Shown here one piece after another: positions 43,324 to 54,936 of a stretch of DNA of 64,000 bases. A program made the position numbers and the translations under genes. The notes under the pieces are model-generated. The model ran no database searches. It saw only the letters and a list, made by a program, of their open reading frames with translations, and was not told where the DNA came from. The DNA comes from Plumapathes pennacea (lineage: Eukaryota; Cnidaria; Anthozoa; Antipatharia; Myriopathidae): contig OZ038473.1 in assembly GCA_964036295.1 (NCBI GenBank), forward strand, positions 5,611,501 through 5,675,500. Reading direction: 5' to 3'. Each line of letters starts with the position of its first letter. Position 1 is the stretch's first letter.

Positions 43324-43840
43324 ATGTTTGACAAACTCAGAAATTTTGATAAGAAAAAATATCAAAATACTGACATTAAGAGCGCAAAGCCCAGCCAAGG
43401 TAACTTTGGTAAAGTTTGGCGAAAGAAAATTTTATGTTATTCTGTGTTGTTTGTTTGTTTGTTTGTCTTTTTCAGAGTTCCTGTCTCGACTTTGGAGGAT
43501 ATGTCACAAATTTTGTATCAGATTTAGGAATCGAGAAAATGTCCACAAACATATGCGCAATAGTGTTGTTACTTATTAAAATAGAGAAATAAAATAAAAA
43601 CGTTTTTAAAGTATCAGTCACATTTGGACCCGTCTCAGCGAAATAAGTGAAATAATATTGCCTATTTGAAGGCCTTACGAAAATATTTTTGTTATTTTTT
43701 ATAACCATCATATGACTACAGAAATATTTTGTTTGTAATTGCTCAATGCATTTTTTCCAGACACCGTAGGCTTTATTAGTAACATATCTTAGTACATGAG
43801 GTATAAGTTATCATTCGATCATTTACATCTCAGGGTTTAT
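43324..43840. other. AT-rich interval, no gene
   Basis: Only short biased open stretches and a (GTTT)n run near 43446-43465. Nothing supported. Confidence 0.4.
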
Positions 43841-45408
43841 TTAATTGCGTGAGTGCCGCACAAAATCTTTGGCAGTTAAAAACAGCGAAATGCCATGATT
43901 CGGGCAAGGCTCGAGGTTAGCAAGGTGGGACCTTAATCGTACCGCTTGACTTTCATTTAAGGGACAAGGAATGTCAGTTACGCTGACATTGTTTTCAGTT
44001 TGTATTTCCGGTGTGGGTCCTTCTGGATCTACTCCAAAATGCTCTTCGTTTACTGCATCGGCCGCTTCTTGCGTCATGAAAGCATCCCGCACAGCAATGT
44101 CTTGTCCCCCGATTTTCTCCAGCATACCCCTCACATATAATTGTTGAGGGGTGTAGTTGCACTCTGTCGTCACTTTGTGATTGTTCCAGGAGCGCTTGAA
44201 CACATTCAGGGAATGGTTCAGACGCTCAAGAAACACAAATGAAGGCAGTACAAATCAATATCATTGTCGTGGTTAAGGTAGCCACAATCTTCCAGAAAAT
44301 AGAACAGATTGTGATAATTTACCCCTACACAACGAAAGTAGTCCCTCCATAGTCTCTCTATTCGCTGATTGTGGACTGAACTTCCAGCGATATGACTTCC
44401 CCGGTCCGTTCCACGTCGAGCGACCATTTGCTTTGCGACTTCAACATTTTCCATTCCTTTGTCTGATTGCACCCTTGATGGCCAACCAAACTCGGTCACT
44501 GCTTCACGAAAGTAGGTCTCCACGGTGCTAGCTCGATTGTTCGAAGAACACTTCAAGTAGACGCATAGACAGGAGAAGCCATCGATTCCTCCATGGACAA
44601 TAATTTTCCATCGGATCAGTTTGTGATTTCCATCTATGTGCCACAATGAATTTGGGGAGGGAACGGAGTACGTTCTTCGCTGGACAACTTGACATAGAAG
44701 GGCGCGCACGTTTAGACTGTCCACGCGGTGCATAGAACTTCGAACTCTTTCCCGTTGAACGTGTAGTCCTCGAGCTTCCAGCTCGCCATGGATTAGTCGA
44801 AGTCCACTAAATGGTTGGCCTCGAATGATATCTCTGATAGTGTTGTCCAGATTATCTTCTGAAATATCGGAAAATCTCGTTGCTCCTTCATCCGTGGCGC
44901 CTATTCCTAAAAGGTCTCGGTGGCGATTCAGTGTGCTTATGGAAACACCCAGCATTTCAGCAATGTCGACCCATTTAAATGACAATTGTCGCAGGTACAG
45001 TAACTGATCTCGTCTGATGACGAAATGGGGTCGGCCAGTGGCTCCTTGTTCTTGCTCGCAACGGAACGCTTCGTTGTCTATTTGTCTTGAATGCTCTGAA
45101 ATGCGGACTCCAAGTGCAGTTAACGAATCCAGCGCTATGTTCAATTGTTCAGAAAATGTGTGCACGTTACCAGGCGGTAAAGCTTCATCGACTACCGCGA
45201 CAATCCAACGGAGGCTAAGAATAGCCTCTTCCAGCCTCGACGAATACCCATCCAGTACATTTACGTTTTTTTCAGCAAGAAAATTAGTTTCAATTTCGTT
45301 GACCAAACGTACAGACGCTTCGACAAATTCAGCAATTACCTGAGACATTTTAAAGATGTGTGTTATCCTTTGTCGTAAAGCCTCCCCTTCATCTTCTTTA
45401 GCCCACAC
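43841..45408 (-). pseudogene. rve-integrase-domain protein, one frameshift
   Basis: Starts at 45408, or more likely 45348 (MSQVIAEFVEASVRLV). Order: an N-terminal helical region, a helix-turn-helix-like segment (YLRQLSFKWVDIAEMLGVSI, STLNRHRDLLGI), then a retroviral-type integrase core with LWHIDGNHKL (Asp), VQSDKGMENV (Asp) and NQRIERLWRD (Glu). The first frame stops at 44218. The C-terminal part (43841-44236) continues as LERLNHSLNVFKRSWNNHKV, QQLYVRGMLEK and FGVDPEG. A single lost T in the run near 44230 explains the break, so it may be a recent pseudogene or an assembly error. Function unknown; likely a domesticated or mobile integrase family. Confidence 0.72.
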
Positions 45409-45701
45409 GGGTGTGGCTCAGCAAACTTGTTTCAGGAAAACACTTGTTCTCAGTTTGGTAACTTTCCGGAGAGAAACGTTAGAGATGCCGACATCTCTCC
45501 AGCCGGAAGGATTACAAGTTGGTGTTAAAACGATGTGCGTGGCCATGCCGCATTCTCAAATAAAAGTATGTTTCAATTTACAGCTTGTGCAGATTGTGGC
45601 TTTTAATCAGCGATTCTGAAAGCGTGCTGCTCCTTACTCTTGTAACATTAGCCTTATTATTAATATTATATGGAAGTTGCCCAACCCCGAACATTAGCAA
45701 C
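45409..45701. promoter_or_regulatory. Shared head-to-head upstream region
   Basis: About 290 bp separates the divergent starts of the integrase-domain gene and the TRAF-like gene, so their promoters should lie here. No TATA or CRE site is convincing; this is inferred from layout only. Confidence 0.35.
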
Positions 45702-47459
45702 ATGGCTTCTGGACATCAACCCGAAATTTTCGTAGCGCGACCAGTCAATCCAAACTACATTTGTCCCATATGGTAGGATTTGATTATATATTTCCTTTTG
45801 GCTGATTATACGTACTACATGATCAATTCCGAGAAACTTTATTTACGTTTTGACACTGATTGTTCTAATTTTTTGTTAATGTATTTAGCCAGTACGTCCT
45901 TCGTGACGCGGTGGCTTGCAGGGAAGGCCATTTATTCTGTTTTGAGTGCATTCGCATATGCTGCGAGTTGCATGGGCACACTACCTGCCCGATGGATAGA
46001 CAACCACTCAGTGTGCAAGATCTCAGGAGAATCTTGCCATTTAATCAGTTGGTGAGCCAACTGGCAGTCTTCTGCGAATTTAGCGCAGATGGCTGCTCGT
46101 GGCAAGGTCCTCTTGAGACAAGAGAGACCCACACTCGGACCTGCATGTACGAGCGCTTGCAGTGTGAGTTTGAGGGGTGCGAATTGACGTTCCCTCGAAG
46201 TCAGCTTGGCGAACACCAGCGGTTGTGTCAAAGAAGGCTAGTCAACTGCCAGCACTGTGGATACGCGATACCTTCCGTAGATATGGGCACGCACAGTTTA
46301 CTGCAGTGTAAAAGAAAGCCTGTTCTATGCCCATTTGGATGCAGAAATGCCGCTGATGCCAGCCAACAACTAGTCCCTCGGTGATTTTGATTTTCTTTTT
46401 TTATGTTCTGGTTTGCCAATTTCAGCAAAAATAGTAACCTATGCTAACGTATTGTTGTTTTCTCGCGCTTGGCTCTCTGCAGGAACGAGTTCAAGCACCA
46501 TATTAGCACAACATGCCCAAGGGCAATTGTACCATGCCCGGTGGCCACGTGCGATGCATTGTTTAGAAGAGAAGAGAGTGAGCGTCACTTTGAACTTAAT
46601 TGGCAACACCACGTGAACTCGCTGGTTAACGAACGGACCCGGCGTGCGTACGAGTACGACACCATGAATGTACGTTTAACATTGTAGTTTTATGTTAGTT
46701 TAGGAGAAAATTCCGGTAATTGCTTAGTTATACAGTATATTGTTATTTGTTAACATACGCCCTAGAATTTCGCTGCATCACGCTTTATAAAAATAGATAA
46801 AATAACGTACGGTACGCGACGCCAAAGAAGAGGACATTTTCGTAACTACCGCAGAGGGTAAAATAGCTCAACTTGTCTGATAGTAACTGAATTTAATTTC
46901 TCTCCATCTTTCTAATAGTGTTCTACAACCCTCAAGCCAGGACCTGTCCGCTCGTATGAGTGGACTGTGCCTAGATTTGATGAGATTCGCGAGTCTGGGA
47001 GTGGGACGCGCAGCCCTCGGTTTTCAATTGGAAACTACAACATTTACGCTTCAGTAGTGATGTCTCAGGAAGGCCGAATGGGGATTTTTATAACATTGGA
47101 AGGGTCTGTTCCCGTGATGTTTAATTTCTGGTCAGTAACGCTTCTGTGTACAGTTTTCTACACTGCAAAACTATGACATTATATATATATATGGACTTTT
47201 TCCTCCGGTCTAGAAGTTTTGCTGTTGTATTCGTGTTTTGACTTAGTTTGTTAATGTTTCTCCCCATCTTAACTGTTCTAGTGCCGCCCTTCGAAAGGAG
47301 GAACGTCTCTACCTGAAACGGACTCCTGGAGCAAGGTGGTTAACGCCTGGAAGCCCAACCGGATGGCTCCATTTCCATGGCACAGAAGACGTTTCGAGCA
47401 CATGGCTCGGCAGCGATGGAGAGCTTCACGTTCAGTTATTTTTACAGTTTTTCTATTGA
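45702..47459 (+). CDS. TRAF-like RING / TRAF-zinc-finger / MATH protein (5 exons)
   Basis: Exons 45702-45772, 45889-46380, 46483-46669, 46919-47130 and 47282-47459 have GT-AG borders and join in frame to 379 residues. The first splice makes the RING's first Cys pair (CPI|C), followed by ACREGHLFCFEC and CPMDRQPL, a TRAF-type RING. TRAF zinc fingers follow: CEFSADGCSWQG..H..C, CEFEGCELTFPRSQLGEHQ, CQHCGY and CPFGC, and CPVATCDALFRREESERH. The C-terminus reads as a MATH domain (YEWTVPRFDEIRESGSG, SPRFSIGNYNIYASVVM). No clear coiled coil lies between fingers and MATH. AATAAA at 47616-47621 is a likely poly(A) signal. Expected role: receptor-signalling adaptor/E3 ubiquitin ligase in the cytoplasm. 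Confidence 0.87.
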
Positions 47460-47615
47460 TGAGGTGTTTGTTTAATTTTTGTTAGCATACTTTATTAAAA
47501 CCTTTAATACCTTACGTTGCGTATATTTTACTACTTGTTTTCTCCTCTTTCCCTATCAATGAAAGATGCCTATACGTGCCCCATTAAGTGAGTTGTGTAT
47601 TTAGTTCACTATAAG

Positions 47616-47621
47616 AATAAA
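47616..47621 (+). terminator. Likely poly(A) signal of the TRAF-like gene
   Basis: AATAAA, 157 bp after the stop codon. No other such hexamer lies nearer downstream. Confidence 0.5.
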
Positions 47622-48206
47622 GCATGAAGTAATCGGGCTGGCAAACTTCCTTTATCATACATAAACGTTCTCTTTAATAGTTTCACCATGTAGTGATCGA
47701 CTGTATTTTAAGGAGATGTCATTAAGCAAATAAACAGCTATGAAAATACATAAAAATGAGAATCGTAAGGAATGTAGCAAATTGAGTGCAATTAACTAGT
47801 TAGCTATGAGAAACCTAAAGTCCGCTAGAAAAAGTTTAAGCTGCCACCTTTTTTCCGGAGCTTGCTTACAAGATTTGTTACTTCACCCCAATTATGCAAT
47901 TTTCAAAACTCGACCGAGTTTTCGACACTTAGCCCCATGTCAACTATATTTAAACTCACTTTCCTTTTATTCGCATTTCGATTTCACAATGCTTCTTAAG
48001 CAAAACGCCTAAAGTTTGAGGGCTTTTTCGTCAGCTGAATTTATATTACATCCACATTTTATTCTGTCCAACCCATAGATAAAGCAAACGCGTGTAGTTG
48101 ATTTTGTACCGACCTTGTAATAACCGCAGACCAAATGTCGGTGAGCGATTAGTTATTTTGTTGCATGAACTTGTGTAACTAAGTATAATCTTTTCGCCAA
48201 GTTAAG
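47622..48206. other. Interval between TRAF-like gene and tandem array
   Basis: AT-rich; no gene, RNA or repeat recognised. Confidence 0.4.
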
Positions 48207-48745
48207 TGCCGACCGCATTTTTGTAAAAAGCACAGGATAAACCCACTTGAGTAATGTGTGATATTCTCTCCCATGTTCTTTTGGGTTTGGTCGGAGTTGT
48301 CCCGACAGAATTTTCGTGAAAAACCACAGGAAAAAACCTCTTGAATTCAAACTGTGCATGATTTTTTATCACTCTCTTCAGTTGTGTGTCGATCGCGCTT
48401 TTGTAAAAAGGAAGCAACCTCTTGAACTATTTATTTATGTTAGGTCGGCGTTGACCCGACGGAACTTTCATAAAAACCACAGGAAAAAACCTCTTGAATT
48501 CAAACTGTGCATAATTTTCTATCACTCTCTTCAGTAAGGTGTGTCGATCGCGCTTTTGTGAAAAGGAAGCAACCTCTTGAAGTATTCATTTAAGTTTGGT
48601 CGGGGTTGACCCGACGGAACTTTTGTAAAAACCACAGGGAAAATCCTCTTGAATTAAAACTATGCATGATTTTCTATCACTCTCTTTAGGTGTGTCGACT
48701 GCGCTTTTGTGAAAAGGAAGAAACCTCTTAAACTATTTATTTATT
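48207..48745. repeat. Tandem array, about 155-bp period, 3.5 copies
   Basis: GTGTCGA(T/C)(C/T)GCGCTTTTGT starts units at 48386, 48541 and 48692, with a diverged first unit at 48207. Each full unit also has AAACCACAGG and GGTCGG.GTTGACCCGAC, the last able to form a small GTCGGG/CCCGAC hairpin. It sits between two ubiquitin-type genes; no coding role. Confidence 0.88.
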
Positions 48746-49091
48746 AAAACATTTGTGTGCTTTCTACTTACGAAAAGAGAGCCCTTGCTGTTGGAATGCC
48801 ACTATTCGCTATTTTTGTTTTCAGTTGCACAGGTCATTAAATTTTTATTAAAAAGGAGATAAACCAGGTTATTTATGTGTAAATTTGCTTCGTTTACAGT
48901 TTCGCAAAGCTATACACAGTGCCGCCTTGGAAGACAAGTGCCGGTAGCGCAGATTATAAACTGTGCCGATCCACAATCAATTAAATGCCGCCTCGGAAAC
49001 TGAACCTATCAGATTGACGAAGAAGTCCATAAGAGCCGGATTTGTTATAAGTAATAAAGATTTTACTTTCTGTGCGTGAAAGCTAAGCATT

Positions 49092-52000
49092 ATGAACGGA
49101 AGAAGTGATATTGTGCAAAGCCTCCAATCCATACTGAGTGCACTTCAAAGAGAAACGGTAAACGATGAAGTGAGACGAGTTTTTGAAGGCTATGCAGCAA
49201 GTCAGCCCGAGCCGTCAGCGACGCCTCCCACCGTAGCCCAGGAGCCTCAAGCTGCTACCCCTCCTGCATCCCAACAAGCAGCAGGAGCTGAATCTAGCAA
49301 CAATTTTCAGCCAGCTGTAAGAAATATAGGACAAATTTTTAACCCCACAGTGCAACTGCAGCAGAGAAGACAAGGTAGAGGACGCGGTCGCTCAAGAGGC
49401 AGCAACCGATTCAACCGCATAGTTGTGCTGATTCCCTGTCCAAGGATCACGGATATTCCTCGAGGACGCCTTCGCCAACATCTGCGCGACGAGGGTTTGG
49501 AAAGCCGCGTTCAATTTCGCACATCTATGTCAGCAATTGATGTCAGACAGGCAATTATGCGCGCTTTTCAGGAGAACGGACATTTAGTTGACGTCACGTG
49601 AGTTTTACTATCCCTGTGTTTCATGTTCTTTTTTTTTTTTTTTTTTTGTAGTTCATAATCACGGACACCGGTAAATGTTTCGAAGGGCTTCCGTATTGTG
49701 GTTTACACATTTCCCTAAGAACCCATTTAATCGGGATTGTCACAAGATATTGTTTTACATGATAGTTTACTCTGTAGACAAATTGTCATGTAAAAGTTTT
49801 CCTGCAGGTTTTGTCGATGCGCACAGCCATCGACAACTTATGTGTGCGGCTGAATGCATGGGAATAAAACTACGCAGGCAAATGTGTGGGGATTTGAAAC
49901 TATATAGTTTTGTATCCATGCAAGAGTAATTGTTTGTACGTTTTGTAACAGGGACAGCTCTCAGTATGACTTTTTAGAGTGCCAGCAAAACAATGGGAGA
50001 TCCTTGACCCCGATGGATGACACAAGGCAACACTCCCTGAATGGAGTTCGAGTACAGGCCCACTGGCGATCTCAGAGGATCGTGTACATCCGACCACATA
50101 CTCAACTGAACACCTATCATCCTGTAAGTATGATAATTTATTGGCACTCTCCAACAAATTTTCTGGATTTCTTTATGGGGCCGTTTGAAAAGGTGAGCCA
50201 AGACGCCTAAAATAATTATACAAGAAAGATTCGGAATGATTTATTATTATTGTTATTATTTTAATAAATATTATTATTTCTAACTGTTTAGCTGCCAACA
50301 CGCTCCCGCTCTTCTCCGAACGCTTCCGGCTACCAGTTCAGACAGCGCCTGAGTGCCATATTCAGCGAAGGAGAAAATGAAGTAGAAGATGAAGCTGAAG
50401 CTGAATCTGAAGATGACGATGACGATGACGAAATGGAACCTGGTAGGCCAAATTTAAGTTAAAACAATGACTTCTTATAACTGAAGTAGCGTTAAATAAT
50501 CCGAGCTCATTACTGCTCAATCTGCTTCAAAGTAACAGCGAGGGTCACTTCCACTACCCATGTTAAGTTCTACAGTTCACATATGTGTGATTTATTATGT
50601 ATATAATACCGATAAATGTTCCCTTGCAAAAACTTCAAGCAAAACGCTTCTTGTTTTTTGAAGGTCCAGTTTTGATGCGAGACACTGCCGGGACGTCGGC
50701 TGTGACCGGAGAAAGAATACCACCGCAACCCCTGCTGGTATCTACTCCATCTGTAATAGACCTCACTGGTGTAAACAACACTAACAGCTCAGGTATGCCC
50801 GCATTAGAATATTTCTTGTTGCTCGGTTCTTATTTATCATCTACCTGTCGTTATTAAACAGTTTGTTTTGTTTGAAATCTAGTTTCAGTGGTAGATGAAT
50901 CTAATGACAGTAGCGGAGTGGTTGCAATTCAAGGTGATAATGCGTTTTTCAATTACATTCTTTTTGTAAAGACAATCAATGCACTATCCAACTCATCATG
51001 TTCCGGCTGGCAAAGAACAATAATGCTTGTGACATGTTTTCTCTAAATTCTGTTTGCATATAGTTGCAGAGGAAGTACGGCCACTTCCAGATTCCATCAA
51101 TATACCTGGTGGGTACAGTAGTATAGAAACTTAGCAAAACGATGACCTGCTATTAAATTACACTACTACGATTCATGGCTAATAACTGATACCCTATATT
51201 ACCCCTATTTCCAGCCGGCCAATGCCAGCTATAGTACCTGTACGTTGCCTGCTAAATATAATTCATTTGCTATAAATCTAAGGAGCATGCATTTCCTTTT
51301 TTAACTAGCCACCACATCCGGCTCAATGGAGGAAATCAGATACGAATATTCGAGCCAAACTCTTTCTGGTAAGTCAGCACAGCTGAATGCCACACTTTCA
51401 TCGTTGTACATATAAATATACATTGCCGCAACTTTGTGGCTTTTGTCATAGAGAGCAATGTGCTACTCGGAAATTATTACTCGCAAATATATAAAATATA
51501 GGTTAGGTAAAGAAATTTTTATTTTTTCAGCTTTTACACAAATAGAACCCTCTGTGTTGTCCGCGTGGGTAAACGAAGTGTATGGATGGCAACATCCAAA
51601 CGTTATATGTGCTCCGTTTAATCTGGTAAGTCTTAATATGCAACTGCTATATGTTAATCTGCGACACATGATCCAGGCATAATTGCCGTTTATGGGTTTG
51701 GAATGTGCCATTAGACGTTTACGACCATGTGTCCTTATGAAATTTTTTGACAACTGCATCAACAAGCAGCTTGTGACGGAATGCCACTGTTGGCCTACTT
51801 TTCGAACTGTGAGCCATGTGATGTTCACCGTGATGACTTTTGCAGGTAAAGATATTCATTTACACCTTTAATATGTGTAAGCAATTACATTGTGATTGAC
51901 AGTCTTACGTACCTGAACAGTAAAAAAAAAAAGATTTCTTGACGGTGAAGTTAATAACAATAAGAAAATGAGATTTCGGAATGTCCTTAATCCTGCTCGT

Positions 52001-53891
52001 TATCAAATTATTCAGCAAATCGAATTACAGAGAAAGATGTTTGAAGTAATACGTATACCATGTGAGCTTGTATATGATATAGCACTCCGACGCTGCTGCA
52101 TGAACTAATATCTCAACTTTCTCATCCTAGAAATGTTCTCAGCGATTCCCGATTTATTGCCGAAGCATCTCATGTGTACTTCTGGAGCATTGGCGAGTGT
52201 ATGGACAGTAGACGTGGTAAGATATAAACTAGGGAGTTAACATATTAAGCACAGAAGTGCGCAAAAAGCATATTTTCTATAAAATTCCCAACAAATAGCT
52301 TCATTTGGTAACAACTACCTAAAAACTATCAATTACCTATTTGCTTAATTATAATATTTAGTGTTCACATTTACTACGCTTTGAAAACGACTTTGAGAGT
52401 AATTGTTCTGCTACTTCATTGTCTCTGCAAAACTATAGTCCTTGAAAGACTGAACTGTGGAGAGGCGCCTCCTGTGCTGGTCTCACTGTTCCAAGATGCC
52501 AACGGAGTGGAACATATCAATGTCCTCAGAAATTGTAAGCCGAGAAGAAAACAGTGACCATTTCCTGATTCAGTTTCACACTTAGAGATATATCACTTTT
52601 TTATGAATATCTATTATTTTGATACCTTTCTTTGACCGAGCGTTCAATCTCTGAAAAAAGTAGGCTCTTGAAGGTTGGGAGAATCTGTGTTTTGAAATTT
52701 GAAGTAATAGGATTTGTTTTTTTTACTTTCTTATACCTCTTTAATAGTTACTGACTCGTATGGTTTAGATTTTTTCAATGCGGCAGATTTTTTCAACACA
52801 CAGATCCGATCTGAAATACTTCTTTCAACGTGATCCAGCTAACTGTCGGAATGCGAAAATTACAGATACTAATACAACCGCAAGTATAGATAAACTGCTA
52901 AGATAGGTCAATAAGGTCAACACATGTTTCCTGTTTTTCTTGATAACAACAAAGGGAGTTCTACAGCATTTTTGTTGCGTCCTAAAATACGCCTCACTTT
53001 TTTTTAGTGTCAATTATTCACGCCATTACGACGTTTGTAAGAAACTGTGTCCAGCAACAACAACAAGATATTGAGTTAAGGTAACGTTCGTTTTAATTTA
53101 GTACACGCACGTGCTTCATTTAGTAGTGATCCTTACAGTTAAATAATTAACCTGTGACTGTAAAATCCGTTCTTTAATTTAGAGCACGTCGAGAGGAAAT
53201 TGCACAACAAGATGCGGAATATCGAACCTCGTTGCAAAGAGACAGGAACAGGGTTAGCATTACAAATTGTTACATACATTTGTTTTATTTGAAATGTCAC
53301 CCATATATAACAGTTAACAAACAAAGAACAAAGTAAGAACGGTGCACGCATAAGACGTCAACCAGTAATCATTGATTAGTTTGCTCTCTTATTAAATAAG
53401 ACTTTTTTTGTATATCATAAAAGTAATGTTAACATTTTATTTTTGCACGTAAAAGGAACAGCGGAGGGGGCCAGAAGCTGAACTTCGTGTGGATCAGCAA
53501 CCCGAAGAAGATAATAGGGTAATTTTTGTAGTGATGCATGTAAATTGTAAGGAACCGTAGGCGACGGCTTTCCCGCATTCATTATGAACAATCATAATTA
53601 TATATATTTTACTTGTTGTTGTTCTCAAGAAAATGCTGTCATGGTTAGCGACGAAGAGGTAAAAAAAAAAAAGCAGAATCTTATAGTTCAGTCAATAACA
53701 AGGACCGAATCCACAACAGCGGTTAACATGCTCTTTCTTTATTATGCAGGAAAATGAAGTCAGCATTGACGAGGTAGTTGCGGACACGTTTTGGATTACT
53801 TTTAACTTGTGTTACCTTTATTAACAAAACATTTTCTCAACCTTAGCTAAGAAGGCGGCGGATCCGGTTCCTAGAGCAGCAAGGACTATAG
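49092..53891 (+). CDS. G2E3-like N-terminal protein with FAF/UBX-type C-terminal coil (about 14 exons)
   Basis: Exons supported by splice sites and phase: 49092-49597, 49952-50123, 50292-50442, 50664-50792, 50883-50933, 51064-51108, 51309-51368, 51531-51625. Less certain: one ending about 51845, then 52131-52216, 52439-52534, 52804 onward. Then 53008-53080, 53183-53252, 53456-53518, 53750-53773 and 53847-53891. A 29-nt possible exon at 53630-53658 does not keep frame. The N-terminus (IVQSLQSILSALQRE, an RG-rich run, RIVVLIPCPRITDIPRG, RIVYIRPHTQL) resembles G2E3-like HECT proteins. There is an acidic run, SIM-like VIDLT (exon 4), and a coil REEIAQQDAEYRTSLQRDR like FAF proteins. It ends LRRRRIRFLEQQGL with neither HECT nor UBX domain seen. 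Probably a ubiquitin/SUMO-pathway protein. Confidence 0.6.
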
Positions 53892-54772
53892 GAGTAAAGC
53901 GTTTAGTTTCAGGTAGACTACTTCATCTTAACCACCACCCCTGATGCTTCTCAGTCTTTATAAACATTTTACTCTGTTTGAAGGTGATACTGCATTAGTC
54001 CTAAAACAATGTAAATGTGCAACAGTATACGCTCAGAACCTATTTTGATTAATCATCAGTTATTGAACTCGAGCCGTTACGATATCGGGACAAATGGCAG
54101 AACTCACCCGTCCGCCATGGCACATAGTCAGTAGGGACTCGAAAGTCAATCTAATGTCTGAAACACTTCGCACTGAATGAGTACTGTATAAATGAAAGAA
54201 TAACACCACAAATTTTATCTCCTGCTTCTAGCACAGTTCAAGAAAAGCAAAAGCCACTAAATGAGAACCTCCGTGGGATAAAGATGCGCTGTGTTTCTGC
54301 TAGACTGACTGGGACCACCAGGCTGTTTTAAGTTCGCCACTGACTCAAATTAGTACTACAAACTTACTTATTGCAAACTAAGTACTCGTTTATGGCAAGA
54401 GAATGATTATTTGGTTGTACTAAATAAACCGTTATCAGGAATACAGACTATTGTCTTACCATTGTCTTATCAATGCAACTGAACTGTGGGACAAAAATCA
54501 CTAGTCGGATGGGTCTGGACCAAGCAAAACCGATATGCAGTATATCAGTGAGCTGGATATAAAAACTGCAAAACACCTTTAAGAGAATACCAGATTTCCT
54601 TTGTGCCACTTAAGTATAAGCGTACTTATGCAAGCAAACAGCACAAACCACAAGCAAACACTTCTCCCTATTATAAGCGCGTGCACAATCTTGAAACAGA
54701 TTCGAAGGGACATTCACTTCAGGGTTTCCCCATAGCTCAGGCCTCAAACAAAATCATGCATTTACAGTCGAC
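53892..54772. other. Downstream non-coding interval
   Basis: No gene, RNA or clear repeat recognised between the gene end and the MITE. Confidence 0.35.
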
Positions 54773-54936
54773 TTCCGCTATTTCATACGGGAGCATGATA
54801 AAAAGTTCGAAATAGTGGGGTTTCAAAATAGCCGATAGTAGATGACTGAAAGATATATCCACGGGAATTCGGCTTGACTTCAAAATGACGGGGATTTCGA
54901 ATTATCCGAGTTTGAAATAGCGAGGTTCGACTGTAT
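54773..54936. mobile_element. pogo/Tigger-like MITE flanked by TA
   Basis: TACAGTCGACTTCCGCTATTTC at the left is the near reverse complement of the right end GAAATAGCGAGGTTCGACTGTA. CAGT ends, TA at both borders and Tigger-like GTCGAACCTCGCTATTTCGAA wording point to a Tc1/mariner-pogo superfamily non-autonomous copy of about 160 bp. Confidence 0.78.

Noticed and set aside
48207..48745. CRISPR-like array
   Set aside because: Units are contiguous 155-bp tandem repeats without spacers, in eukaryotic DNA.
53008..53891. A complete UBX or HECT domain at the end of the G2E3-like gene
   Set aside because: Reading stops at 53889-53891 and no motif of either domain is visible downstream.
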